Assembly: GCF_022539665.2 (NCBI RefSeq)
Contig: NC_081336.1
Span: 1,488,001-1,552,000, forward strand
Length of the DNA: 64,000 bases
From: Daphnia carinata
Lineage: Eukaryota > Arthropoda > Branchiopoda > Diplostraca > Daphniidae
Direction: 5' to 3'
The translations under genes and the position numbers were made by a program. The notes below the pieces were generated by a model, which searched no databases, was not told the origin of the DNA, and worked only from the letters and a program-made list of their open reading frames with translations. How positions within the stretch are numbered: position 1 is the stretch's first letter; every line of letters starts with the position of its first letter. Below, in pieces: positions 9,033 to 24,555 of the stretch.

Positions 9033-11224
9033 AAGAAACCCAAGTCGGTATGCCCGTCTTGTCTGTGTTAACCACAAAGTAATGTCCTCGTGTTCCACGC
9101 ACCACCTACCCAATTCGTTTGGAGTGGAACGAACGACTCAAATACGTACCCCAATCGGAGACTCACATAATTTTCACGGGTTGGTACTCGCTGGTAGAAC
9201 AAAACAAAAGTTTGGCGATATCGTGCGGCAAAAGAAGAACGTGGCTGGAAGAGACGGATTATCCACATAAAAATGCAACGAAAAAAAAAAAAAATGATCA
9301 GTCACTCAAGGGTTTTACAAGGTTGAACGAATGTGTGAGCTGTGTTTCATATCGCTTCACCCATTCGTGATTCGATTTCTCCCATACTCTAAGCAAGAAC
9401 AATAAAAAAAAAAAGAATTCTAAGCATTTCCTTCTTCCTTCCTTTCCATATTTAAAACGTGTTTTTTTTTTCTTTTGCGTTTCACGTGTTTCTTTTTTAT
9501 TATTATTATTCGTGAGTCGGCACAGTCATTCGTAGTGGTGGAAAAGTTTTGACGTCACGCAGACTGCTGTTGACATTGGTGTTGAACAGTTGTGTTTTGT
9601 CGACGTTCGTGCGTGAGTGTGTATGTCCTTTTGTATTGGGAATTCTAAGTTGCCGAAAGAATAAAAGAAGCATTCTTCAAACATTTTTGCTGGATAATCG
9701 TTGCCGGTCACGTCATCACGTTCCTTTTTTTTTAAGTCTATTTGTCCAGGCAAGTTTTTGTCGTCTTTTTGTCATCGCTATTCCAACCAACCGGTTTCCG
9801 TCCAGTTTTGTTTGTACTGTCCATCCATATTGACTTGTTGCATTTCCGTGGAAGATATGAAAGGGCAAATGACATCATCAGCACGTCATTATGTCGATAA
9901 TAACATGAATGCAAAGCTATTCATTTGTCATTTTCTTCACTAACAAGGTTTGGGTTGGTACGTACCTATCGTTCGCCTTGCAATTATTGTTTTTGGCGGT
10001 TCACTTAGTGGATGTTGTTTAAGGCCATTACACATCTTCAGCCCAAGGCCTTTCCTTTGTTTTGTACTAAAGAACGAAAAGAAATTAAAACTAGTTTGGA
10101 GAACGTATTGTAATAATCATGGCTATACTTGAGTAGTCACGACTCGGTAGGAAAGATTTTACGAAGCTAGTAGTAGTTTGGTGGGAAGATTCTTGTTTCC
10201 CGTTGTTAGTGTTTTGTTTTTTTTCGAGGGAAAACAGGTGGTGGTTTCAGCGCCATCTCCTACCACGTGAACTGATGCTGAACTGATGGCCCAGAAAGAA
10301 TACCTTTTTTTGCAACATGGAAATGTGAAATAGTAAAAGCTAGTCTTACACATTTCTTGCATCAAATGGTTAGTTTGCAAAATCGATGTTCAACTGCTTG
10401 CAATCTGTTGGAGTCATCCATCCCGAAAGACATTTTTTACCCCTCACAGGTTTTGTAGTTTAATGAGTTATTGAATTTTGTAGCAAATCCCTAGATGGCG
10501 ATAGTTGTTTTTATTGATTTTCAGCTCTTAAACCTGTTTTCCTTTTTTAACCAGTGGCCGTGAGAAAAACCGTGTGTGTATGATGTGTGTTTTGTAACTT
10601 CTGCTTTTTCATTTTTTTTTTTGCGATAAGACGGGACTGTGATTTCTTTTATCAGCTGTCCACTCTAATCATTTAGAAATTCCTAGCCCGTTGATATTTA
10701 TCTTGGTGCCTTTTCCATCCCAGCGCCCGCTCAATTCCAAACCATTATGCTGGGTGGTTCAGGTTGGTTGACTTTCAGACCTGTTCTAAGCTCATTTTCT
10801 TTGCTACTGTAAACTCCTCCATCAATTGGCCGTAGTTTTGAAAAGAGTGGAAAGCTTTTATTCGTCAGGAAAAGAAGAAGAACATCTTGTTTTGAAAGTT
10901 GGATAATTAAGGCTTTCTCTCTTGTTTCCGAATTCTCTTGGACCTCCTCAGTTGAGATTTTGCTGATGTTGCGCACAGTTGACAGGCTCTATAGCTGTGC
11001 ACTTGAGCTCCCCTTTCAGTGCGTCAAGTTTTTGGTTGGGGCATTGTGTTTTCTGTAAGACAGGTGTGCATTTGGATAGCATTTGTTTCTGTTTCCTGCT
11101 GTTGTATGGTTGTTGGCTATTTAATAGTATTCTGTGAAGCCCTTGCTCCATATATCAAGTTACCATGAGAAATTTGACTACAGTTTTTTCTTCTTTCCCT
11201 TCAGGTTTCAGTCACAGCCAGCAA
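9033..11224. other. 3' UTR, spacer and 5' non-coding region of the next gene
   Basis: No coding exon is supported. A CRE-like TGACGTCA lies at 9550-9557 and a CTAGATGGCG element at 10491-10500. The acceptor CCCTTCAG at about 11198-11205 shows that the next gene has at least one upstream non-coding exon in this interval, but I cannot place it. Confidence 0.45.
9401..9406 (+). terminator. AATAAA polyadenylation signal
   Basis: An AATAAA lies about 370 nt after the last BTB-gene stop, directly followed by an A-run. It is a plausible end for transcripts that use exons G. Confidence 0.4.
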
Positions 11225-14200
11225 ATGGGCAATTGTGTTTCTTCACAGAGCCAGCAGGCAGCGTTGGAGAAACAGGCAGCAAGTGGCAGAGGCAGGAGCA
11301 TTGTGTCTCTTCGCAAGGTATTTGTTTTTGTTTCCTTTAGTCACAAAATTTATCTTGACAAATCAAAACATACTCGAGTTTGCTCATCGCCCATGAGGAT
11401 CAAAGTGGTCATCAACGACATAAAAAAAAAACACGTGGGTGCCATGTACGATAGGTTTATTGAGTCCCCGGCGCAGGCGTATTAGGCCGCAAGGGAAACC
11501 TTAATGTAAAGGGTATTGATTATCAAAAGGTTCCATCTTGTTGTTGTCCTTCTACGACTTTCCACAGTCGACGACGACTTCCTTGTCGCAGTTAGATTTG
11601 TGAACATCATTTCAGTTGTAATTTCCTTCTAATTCGTGTCGCTTTTGTTAGCCGCAGTGTACGTTGTGCACGAGATGCTCCGAGTTTCAAGTGCATGACA
11701 TTTGACCCAACGTTTTCTGGTTATTTTCTTTTAAAACATGTTTTTTTTTTCTCTCTCCCCCTCTCTTCTGTCTATTGTTATACTCAGGCTGCAATGGAGA
11801 AGTATCCGGTTCCCACAAAAAACCGCTTGGCCCTGGCCAACGAAGGGACTGTTTCCAGCAACATTAGCAACAACGCCCCAGCTGCACAGCACAACAACGT
11901 AGGCAACGACATAGCGCAATTACGGTCGAAATTACGGCCGCCCTCGGTCAGCATCGCCCGTCCGATCAGCATCCAGCTGACTAAAGGTGGGCAAATCGAC
12001 TCCAACGGCAACATCCCTCGACCTTCTAGTCTACCGCGCTTACTGAAAACGTCCGACAACAACATCGTGGCCAAGGCAGAATCGCTGCAACAAGCGAAAC
12101 CAGCCAATTTGACAAGTAATTTCCGCACTGTCAGTTTGGATTCGAAAAACCGGACGATTCTCAATCCACCGCCACCCGTCTCGACTTTATCGAACAAGAC
12201 ATCGACGGCCTCCAAGGATTCAGGGTCCGTTTCACCTTCACCGTCGAGCATGTCCATTGCATCGAGTTTCGGATCGAATAAAAGCCATTCCATGGCCGAT
12301 TCCGGATTCGCCACTTGCTCCAGCAGCCGGTCGCAATCGACGATTTCCGACAGGAAGTCGGCGTTGTCTCTGAAATTCGGTTTCTTCAACAAGAAACCGG
12401 CCAGCGCAACGGAGACGAAGAAAATCAATATCGATAAGATGAACTCTGCTAATTGCGTTCAAACTGCCATCCCGGCTGTGGGCAAACTCCGAGGCCCATG
12501 CGAATTGCCTCGTCAAACAAAATCACCGCGTCCCACTTCGCTCCGGCTGACGTCGTCAGTTACCGTTGGAGCAGCTGCGGTTCAGCGATTGCCCACCAAA
12601 ATGCACCAGCAGCCGCATAAAAGTCCAGCTAGGCTGCCAACTCCTCAATTGACGTCGATTAAGAACCGAGCGGCGCAAGTGCTCGGTCGTAGCAAAAGCA
12701 ACGATTACAAATCGGTGGAACTGAGGCCGCGTCTCAGCGTCGAGGCTATTGTAGCGTCGCTGGAACAAGAAATTCGCCAACAGTTGGGGCCGGAACCGCC
12801 TCCGTTGGTCTGCAGTCCGAAGAAAGAGACAAAGGAGTCGAGGCCAGCCGTGAAAGTCGATGTGGAACGTTTCGGCATTGAGTCTGCGTGCGAAGCAGAA
12901 ATCACGTTCGTCGATGAAGATGAAGATTTTATTGAAGACATTGAACTTCAACTGCAAACGCCTTCCAGCGCCGCCGAATGTCAGCCATCTCCGTTAGTCC
13001 TTTTTTTTTTTATCCCATCAAATTTGAATGCTTTTTCTTTATAATAGATATATATTATGTTTTACAGGGAAGGAGATGATCAAAGTCGAGACGAAGGCCA
13101 TCATGGCGACGAAGAAGATTCTAATGCTACATCCATTTCAGACGCCATGATTGACGATGAAATTGCCGACCAGCCCGGTCTTGTCATGCTCGGACAGGTT
13201 GATTACTATACTTTCCTTTTTTTTCTTTTTCTTGCTTATCTTTTGAAACTGTTGTTGATGATCGTATTTTTAAATGTAATTATTCTTTTTCTTTCTTATT
13301 TTTTTAATAGTCGTATTCAGTTCCGGCGTCGCCGATGCATTCGTGGAGATCGGAGTTGTTTCATTACAACTTACCGCCTATGTCCATGATCAATTATCCG
13401 CCGTCGGAAGACGACCAATCGGACGTATCATCCTACCATCACAGGTCAGTGCATTTGTGGTTTAATGGCAGGCGTCCAGCGTGAACATTTGTCTTACTCC
13501 AGAGGCGTTCCAGTCGAGTAATTTTCCAAGGGCCTTTTTTTTTCAAACATTTTTACTCTTCGGTGGCAGGTGGTCCGTGAGCAAGAAAGCGTGACGGTTT
13601 AGATCGAATGCATTCGTCTGTGATGAAGCAACTGCACCGCGTTCCTTCTTTTCCACCTTCCACCAGTAGGAGCTTGAATAGTGGCGCCATTTTTTTTTTT
13701 TTTTTTTAAGAATTTTTTGTTTTCTTTTTCGAGAACAAAAAAAAAATGGGATCGAAGAGCGTCAGACGTGAGAGAAGGAAAACTATCGATACTTCCCTCC
13801 GTTTTTTTTTTTTTTTCTTTAAAGCCATGGTTGTACGATCATCATTTCTTTTCCTGGTAAGCTCGTCTGGTGCTGCGTTCAGCACAGACGGACGCTGGAA
13901 TTCAGCCAGAGAGTTTTGCGATAGAAGCTGGAACAGCACGGGACTCTGTTCTTGGCTTTCATTTGCTGCGTCGGCCGCTGCTTCTGTCTTAAGAGGTATT
14001 CAAAACTACCCTCTCATTTAAGAGTTTTAACATTTCGTTTGTTGTTGTTGTTTTTGGCCCTGGTCATTTACGGTACTGGACTTATGGTCCGGCTGTAATA
14101 ACAATAACAAAACAAAGAAAATGGCCGATGTTTCGAAACAAAAACAAGCCGCTTGTCTTCGTAATTTATTAAACCTGTTGTTTGTGCGCGTGTAGAAGCA

Positions 14201-16399
14201 GTGAATTTTTTTTTTTTTTTTTTTGTTGGCCACTCGTTGCGCTTGGCAAGAATTTGATGTCAAGTTCTTTTCTTTAAAAGAGAATGAGGGGCGAGATAAC
14301 ATTAGGAAATTCCGTGTTTTGGTTTCTCTTTTTTCCAGGTTAGTTTTTATTCAGATGTTTATCAACTTGCCATAGGATAGAACCTTAGTTTTTTTGTTTA
14401 AACACTAGCGGATGGTGACAACAGACACCTGCTAGTTGATTGGATGGCTGGCATTGTACCCTCCCCCCTGAAAAAAAAATGTCGTCGTATCAAATGAGTA
14501 ATAATTTTTATATTTTTATTTGAACAATAGCCACCCGTCCGCATTCTGCTAAGCAAACCACAAGAGAGAAAGGGCAGCGAACTTTATTGTCCGTTTTTCT
14601 TTCCTCATCCATGTCGAGTTTATTTGTTTAATTTTTATTTTTGGCTTCGGATCAAAGAGCTGATCACGACCGAGAAGTTCAACAATCGTCTCCGCTTTTT
14701 AAGAGAACGAATTTTAATTTTAAAAAAAAAGTGGATAAGAGACTTTTCTTTATCTTTCTTCTCCCGTTCTTTTCACGCTCTTCAAACGCTAATGTTACAC
14801 CGTTAATCGTGAACCCGCTATCTCATCGACGACTCATTATCTTAACCGGATGAACCGCTTCAGCTTCTGGTCTTGAAACCTCTTCAATCAATTCGATTTC
14901 AGCTACTCGAAAGGAATTTCAAAAGAGCGAAATGGGAATTCCCGCGTCGTCCACTTTTTCTCACGATAAACAGGGGAGGATAAAAGAAAAAAAAATACGT
15001 AGTCTAGTAAAGGTGAATAAACTTGCGTGTCCACCGTGTCTCTTTCCTTTTTCAACATCTCCCCCAATTTTCCCATAGTCCGGTAGTCAAACTTGAGAGG
15101 AAACGCTAGCGGGCATTCGCTGTCCGTTTTTTTTTTTTTCTGGGGTTCTTTAAAGATTTTTTTCTTGCACAAGGTGAGAGAGATAAGAACGTCAGTTTGC
15201 GTTAGCATCTCGTTACCTGAAAACGTGTCAAAATTAACTGGACTCTCTCGTGTGCCCGTAGCCGCACGACCATCTGCGATGTTTTAAGAAACTCAACTCT
15301 GCTTTTTCCCTGATGGCGGCGTTGGTTTAACAAATCGATTGTTTGTGTGAGCTCAGACTAGTGCGACGACGCGTGGCCAGCGTCAGTGATATCGACGACG
15401 GCCTCAAGGAGACGGCAGTGGCAACGGCCAGTAGCAGTCCTGTTGCTTCTGCCGATGTTGTCAGGTCGGCGACGATGCGAGCTGAACTGTTTACGTCTCC
15501 GTCTTCGTCGTCGAAACATCGCGAGAGCAGCAGCACTTACTGGCCGCCTGCGGAGGCGACCATCGTCATCGAATTGGAAGAGTACACGGCGATGGCCAAC
15601 GAACTAGCCGACATCAAGTCTCAGCTGGTTACGTTACAAAATCTTTTGGTATGTCAGTTCAAATTTTTTTATGAATATACATTTGATTTTTTTATTTGTC
15701 TTGGTGTAGGTGGAAACTGTAACAGATGGCAATTGCGGTGGTATAGATCCAGCCGGATCTCATGCAGCGCCTCTATGGGACTTGAAACGCGATCTTGTTC
15801 TCTTGCGGGAAGAGCTGCAAGAGAAGAACACAACAATCAAAACGCTAAAGAATCAATTACGCGCTGTTAATGGACGGACATCTTTAAACAAGAGTAAAGA
15901 CTTGATGGCAACTACTAAATTAGCTCCTTCGTGCAATGTTGCCACACAAACCGACAGGGTACGTTATTGTACGGCCATAATCTCTACATTTGTTTTGTGG
16001 TAATTATTCGTGTTTCGTTTGTTTTTCTAGGCACGAAGTGGTGCCCTCACGAACGGTACATCACCGTCGGATAATGATGAAGTTCAATTAGTCAGGTAGG
16101 GAGCCCTAATCTATGGATTGCTCTTTAATCTTACAATGAGTCACGTATTATCTCTTATCTCTGGGGGCATTTTAAATGCAGCTTTAGGATAGGACAGGTA
16201 AACATTAGATAGGAGACATGATCCTTTAGTTTTTAGTTTGTTACAACTGCATGCCCTTGCTAACGCAGTTTTTTGGAGGCGTATCTCAACGAAATGATGA
16301 AACTCTTGTTTTGTATATATGCACAGTACTAAAATGAAGCTACCCATTGCTTCGGGATTGCCAGTCCGGTCTCGTCCGATCAGATTGACGACAAAGTGA
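11225..16399 (+). CDS. Serine-rich coiled-coil protein with N-myristoylation-like start (tentatively CCSER-like)
   Basis: Eight exons (11225-11317, 11788-12992, 13068-13197, 13311-13444, 15357-15648, 15710-15958, 16031-16095, 16327-16399) join in consistent phase into 746 residues. The start MGNCVSSQ fits an N-myristoylation and palmitoylation signal, suggesting membrane attachment. The large second exon is Ser/Pro/Thr-rich and basic, so probably disordered. It is followed by acidic patches (FVDEDEDFIEDIELQ), then two coiled-coil segments at about residues 592-618 and 644-673 and an ATQTDR motif. Disordered Ser-rich region, acidic patch, C-terminal coiled coil and a TQT motif resemble vertebrate CCSER1/2, but I cannot confirm this by alignment. 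The 1.9 kb intron 13445-15356 holds T-runs only. Confidence 0.6.
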
Positions 16400-19300
16400 T
16401 GACGCGAATTCAATCACCAGCTTTAATCAATTGTAATACTATAGTCTTATAATTCTGATTTTGTTCCCACCCAAATTTCAATTCTTTAAAAAAAAAAATA
16501 TCATGAATTCTTGATGATTGTTTGCCTCCCCGTGCGTAACTAAATTGTTTCTTCCGTTCTCTTTGTCACGTGATTGTCCCATTGAAAGGCAAGGCTGAGG
16601 TAACGTAAAGCTTTAAATAAGAAAAGAAAATCAGAGCCAGGAAGCTTATTAGGTTTCACACTCCAGAAGATCTAATTCGATTGTTTAGATATGTAATTCC
16701 CTAGTCATTTTGTCGCCCCGAGAACTCGTATTTACAGCTCGATTTCGTTTTGTTCTTTTTCTTCGTCTCGTGTGATGGATTCATTTTCTTTTTTTCGTTC
16801 GGAAATGGCAATTTAATTGAAGCACAAAGTGTCTGCAACGCATATTTGAATAATTAGGGAAAGGGTTGTCATCATCCTTATTAAAAATTCCAGTGAAATA
16901 GTTCACTCCGTATACTAACTAGCCTAATAACAACAAAAGAAAACGTAAAACTTTAATGCCATCCATGTTGTTATTATACCAACCACACCCTGCTGAATTT
17001 CATTCATTTTTTTTCCTTCACTGTTTTCTTAAAAGAAGCTTGTCAATTGTTTTTTTTTTCTGTTTAGTCACCCAGCTCTCACCGTCTCTGTTTGTGCCCT
17101 CCAATTCAAGTATTTGTTTAGATTGCTGTTCACCAAACGTTGACTTATGACATAACTACTCATTCACGTAACTTCTTGACCCTGAATTATTCTTACCGTC
17201 CCGATTTTTTCCTTTTCTTTTGTTATTGCCGATCCATCACACACACGGAATACATCGTCTTGGTTAATTCTGCCACATTCCTCGGATTTAAACGTATTGA
17301 TTTTTCTGCTTTTTTATTTACCATGTCACCTAAATTATTGATCGATTGGTTCCCTTTATTATTCGTCTGGGTTACTGGCAGTTGGATCGAATGGATTGAT
17401 TCAGAGTATTCTCGTAATACACGGAGTTGTACGTAACTGTGTTGTATTGCTAACGTTACGATTGATTGTACTATTATGTCAATAGGCTGTGCTGATGGGA
17501 TTTCATTTTGATTCTATTTTTCCCATTTTTTCTCGTATTGCTGAAACTTTAGGGATTTAGAGATCAAGTGGGCGTGACGTCAAAAGAAAGTTCGTAGCTC
17601 AACGTGTGTAGGTAAGAAAATGGATCTAAGTTTTAAACATTTTTTATTATTTAATTATACAGACCCCTTTGATCCTCCGTTGTTTCCATTGGGTTCAGTT
17701 TTTGACAGATTCTGTTGATAGAAAATTAGCGCCATTTTGCAAAGTTGTCAAATGCAGTTCTCATATCAGGCGCTAGGTGGAAGAAGGAAGATTCCCGCCT
17801 TTTAGCAAAAAATATGAAGGAAAAGGAAAAGGAAAAAGAATAACATCTCACGTGACCGTACATCTGTGTGGTGGCATATCGATCGTCTGATTATCTGTCA
17901 TCATCAGTTCTCCACGACCTAAAATTTGTAATTCGTTAAGGTATATCAGAGTCTTAATTAATGTCATGTTTAATATAATGAGGTAACATCGTAAAAATAT
18001 GCCGAACTTTCTAAACTTTTCGCTGAGTTCCTTACGTTCGTATCACCAGGAAAGAGGGGCGGGGGTAGCTTTAGAATAATCACCATTCCTCCCAATTTCT
18101 ATCGCTATGTTTATCTCTTGAAAGGATTCAATCCTTTCATTTTCCCCATCAGAAATCCGGATTTATTTTAAAAGATGCATTCAAAGGGTTGCAACCTTTT
18201 GAATTGTGTTAACAAGGATATGTGGAAATCTTGACTGGCTTCGTACGATACGAAACATACAACGAATAAATCCATTTTAATTTACGGTAAGCTTTGGGAA
18301 AACTAATGCAGCTTCAGTGGGATTCATGGTGGCATGCAAAATTATAGATTTAAATGTGACTCATCGTAAATAGAAAACCCAAATCAGGATTTGCTTGAAT
18401 CTAGATTCAAATCACAAAAATCAAAAGCGTCACGGGTAAAACTGGTCACCTGCTAGCAGACGACTTTCTGTAATACTTGTTTTGCTTGTTTACACTGTTC
18501 GTTGTTGTTGTTGTTATTGTTTGAAATGCGTACACGGCTATGCTATACTACCCTTTTAACATTTTTTTTCTTTACTAGATAAAGTCTACGACGGAGAACG
18601 ATGGGTGATTTATGGAACCAAAATGCCCCACTAAAGAAAATTAATTCTCAAAAATCGTCATGAGGGTGAAAGGGTAAGAGTTGTGTCCTAGTTTTCACCA
18701 CTTCCAATCCAACAGAGATTGACCAAATTTCTTTACCTTGACACACACATAGAATTAGTAGAATAAGTGCCCAACTAAAACTGCCCGCACCCCCGCCTAT
18801 TACAACCATCTTAAGTTGAAGGTTTCTTCGACCTCGTCAGTTTAATTAAGGTGACCCAATGACCGCTAAGAATACCCGCGTTCGTCCCGCTACGTAGTTA
18901 AACAGCAGATGAGATAGCAACATTGACCCGCTTCAGATTTGTTTTGATTTTTAGATTACAACATATTTGGTCATCCTTTTATATATTTTTTTTTTCGGGG
19001 TTATGTTTATACTTTATTTAATTCAAAAAGAAACTTTCACCTTTGCCTTTCTCTCTGCCTCAGTCGATAGGTTCTCCCCACCGGAGCATTCCAGACATTT
19101 TTGCGATCCAAGACGCAATTAAATGTCTTTCTCGTTTCGGTTCGTTTACGATAACGAGACGATGGCACGTGTGTTTTCTTAGTAGGTCAAGGCTGCTCGA
19201 AAGTAATTGGAATTCCATCGTTTAATGCAATCAAAATGAATTTTTTTACGATGAGAAACAGCATGAAGAACATGTTCCGGGTGCGCTATTTAAGCTTTCT

Positions 19301-20641
19301 CCAACAAATCATTCTATAATATCTGGCCTGAATTCCTGTTTCTTTTAAATTGTTGTGTAGACAACTTTTCCTCTCTATTAGTTCCTTTCAGGGGAGACGT
19401 AAGACGAGAAGAAAAAAGCATTTTATTTATCGCACGAGTCCATCTTGGTCGATCGCGTCTGTTTGGAAATGCGTAACGCCCTGCCATCATCCTTTTATTT
19501 CAGGTGGCAGAGGCTGTATCACGCAGCGCCCTAAAGAATAAATGTGATAAAGAAACACCAAGGAAATAGTCAGAGGTATCCAAAGCGATCGTTTAATGTT
19601 TGAATAATAATTAATGTAATATTGGATTTCTCCGATAAAGAGCATTTCAGCACTTTAATTGCGTTAACTCGACCCACGTAGACGATTGCTAAATGTTTTG
19701 CATTTATTTGGGGGGGGGGGGGGAGTGTAAAGCTCTTTGCCAGGTGCGTGATATTCTCGAATCATAATGATTCTTTTGCGACCCTTTGGACTTCTTATTA
19801 AAAAATTGTGATTCTTTAAACAAAAAAGATTCATTTAGCAAGTAAACGAGATTATGTCGAGCTTCACACACCCCCCGATTTATTGTGATAGTCATGTTTC
19901 GTTGCGTATAGATTTGGGGACAAGGCCACTAGGTCACATTACGCATATCGTAAAGAAAACATGCAGGCTACTATTTACATAAGTGAAACAATAACAACAA
20001 ACAAGTGCATCATATCGTGTCTATATGGCGTGGTTCACCTCGTTTCAATACCGTCATCGTTTGTTTTTTTCACGTAATCCGTTTTAAATTTTTAAAGTAC
20101 CTACCGATTAAAAATCGGTGATTGAAGGGCGCGTTAAATAGCCAACAGCCTACAAATGCATGTGTCTTTCTCGATTAAGGCTAAACAATGTTTGTTTTTG
20201 CTTACAAAAAACTGCTAGCTGAATAAATTATGGCCCTTGTGAAATGCTCACCTTCACTTTCTATGCTAATATGCAGGAGCGGTGTTTTTACGCATGCCAC
20301 TTGGTGTCTGTAGTACACAGTGCCCACCAGACGAGCCCTCAATCTTGCTGGAAACACCTGAAGCTATTTACAAGGAGAAGGAACAAGAGAGAGAGTAACA
20401 AAGTGGGAGAAGAAAACAAAACAAACAAACGATAGAGGAACCCTGAACTAGTAAACTCCCCTCTTTAAATTTTTTATTCTTTCGTTTCACTCTATATTCG
20501 TTTCTCCCCCTCTCTCCCTTTTAACCACCCTCTGGTCTCCACATCCTCTTTTGTATCGTATACCTAAACGCAGTATGGGTAGCGCACAACATAGTGTTGT
20601 ATTGTGGGTATACCTGAGAATTCATCAGACCGCGGCCCCAC
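16400..20641. other. Gene-poor spacer of about 4.2 kb
   Basis: I find no exon with coding character or a recognisable RNA gene. It holds the 3' UTR of the preceding gene, AT-rich sequence and a G-run at 19710-19723. Short open frames here (for example 19043-19225) lack splice support and family resemblance. Confidence 0.5.
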
Positions 20642-20681
20642 TATATAACAGCCGAGGCGAATGGCGTATAAACCATCAGTC
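20642..20681 (+). promoter_or_regulatory. TATA/Inr core promoter of the serine protease gene
   Basis: TATATAA at 20642-20648 is followed by an arthropod initiator TCAGTC at 20676-20681. The initiator A lies 36 nt from the first T of the TATA box, near the usual spacing. The predicted start is about 210 nt upstream of the ATG at 20887. Confidence 0.6.
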
Positions 20682-20886
20682 GCAAGTCGGTCAACGCTAA
20701 CGAAAGACACGTCCATTCAATCTGCCCGACTCGCAACTCAAAAATAATTAACGAACAAAAAAAAAAAAACTAACACATCGTTACTTGTTTAGTTGTGTAA
20801 TTTTAAGGGGGGAAAAGTCTACCTATCTGTGATTTGCGTTGCTTGAATTGTTTGTTGTGTCATTCGTCTTGTAACGTTTGTACATT

Positions 20887-23212
<2,326 letters not shown>

Positions 23213-23789
23213 TTATCAAAATTCACCGTACAACGTTTAATCCGCCCACCGAACCTACCCCACCGATCCCAGTCAAGATGGATGCATTCACACTATCGTA
23301 ACTGGTCAGCTTATTTTAAATAATATCTTTTCCTTCGTGGAAATCTTGTACAAACCTATTTAGATAAAGTGGCATGGAAGATTCCACATTACAGCTGTGG
23401 ACAGAAATGCACTTTTTTTTTACTAACTATATAAATATGATACCTACTAATAGTCTAAACTTATGTATAACTATAAATATTGTATTATTATGTATATTTA
23501 TTTATTATTATATATATATATATATATATTAGCGGTAAAAAGGGATCTCTGAAGTAATGGACGATTAGTTTGGGGAAAAAAGGCAACAAGTAAATATCTT
23601 CCCGCCAACTTTTCCCGCCTGATGGTTTTGTATAAAACAAATGATGGGTGATGACTATCACAATGTGTGTTCAATCGATCTAGTTTGGTTTGTACAGCTC
23701 CAGTATTTTATAGTTTTGTAATATATCTTCAGACGTGAAAATGAATACATAAAAATTAGCATGACATTTTTTTTGTGTTAATTTGTTTG
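23213..23789. other. Convergent 3' region between protease and Ly6 genes
   Basis: This tail-to-tail interval holds both 3' UTRs. A (TA)n run lies at about 23511-23530. A TTTATT at 23497-23502 is AATAAA on the minus strand and could end the Ly6 transcript. Confidence 0.5.
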
Positions 23790-24555
23790 TTAATGTGCGA
23801 GTTTAATCAAATTTAGAAAGATAAAAAAAATAATTTGCACGACCGCCAGATCGAGTGAGAATCGTTGGTAGTTGGCGCCATTTCCTGTATTGCACGAGTT
23901 CTCGTTGCAGCAGGAGATGCAGGCGTAGAGCTGTGCTCGGGTGTGATAAATCGTTGTGCATCGTTCAGTTTAATCATCAAAAGTTAACATGTGCAGTGTG
24001 AAATCGTTACCTTGGTTCTTTCCCCAAGTATCAGACAGCCAGGCTCGCATTTGCTGGAACAATTACGTTCAATGTACCAAAGTGCCAATGGAGATGTGGC
24101 ATTCTCGGTGTAAGAAAACCTCTTGACCTGGATCAAAGGTAAGTGTTTTGTTTACTTTCAATTGTAATTGTATTGCATGTTCAGTTAATCATTAGTAAGT
24201 GAAAACAGCGTAGGAATTCGAAAGGGTATGACGTATTTTCTATCACCATGCAGGCTGTTTGGTGGGAGCCACAGGGCTCGTTAAAGATGCTAGAATTAGT
24301 CGGTAGATGGATACACTGGTCTCCATCTTCAAAACTCCTGCACTGGTGACAAGTCAATGTATGATTCGACGTAGGGAGCCCACTGGATTGTCTAATCCTT
24401 CTCGTTAACAGAGACTCTTGTTGGTCGTGATAGACATTCAAACTGCTCGAAACATTTTCCTCTCTAACCAACAACTGGTCGTGTCCGGTCGCGTAGATAG
24501 GACAGATCAGCACCAACACTGTTACCAATAACACGATTGAGCCGACACTCGACAT
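23790..24555 (-). CDS. GPI-anchored Ly6/quiver-type protein
   Basis: Three minus-strand exons, 24555-24247, 24127-24011 and 23930-23790, join in phase 0 and give 188 residues. A signal peptide (residues 1-22, SIVLLVTVLVLICPIYA core) precedes a long spacer. The three-finger domain begins CHQCRSF and has the family pattern: CG...ACM at the first junction, ERNCSSKCEPGC in exon two, CISCCNENSCN in exon three. A hydrophobic tail (LAVVQIIFFIFLNLIKL) ending three residues before the stop fits GPI attachment. Quiver/sleepless-type Ly6 proteins act at the cell surface, often on ion channels or septate junctions; the specific target here is unknown. NXT/S sites suggest glycosylation. Confidence 0.82.

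Noticed and set aside
24181-24246. Read-through end of Ly6 exon 1 (VIENTSYPF...) as the true C-terminus
   Set aside because: The domain would lack half its Cys. Splicing at 24246 to 24127 restores the full family pattern in phase.
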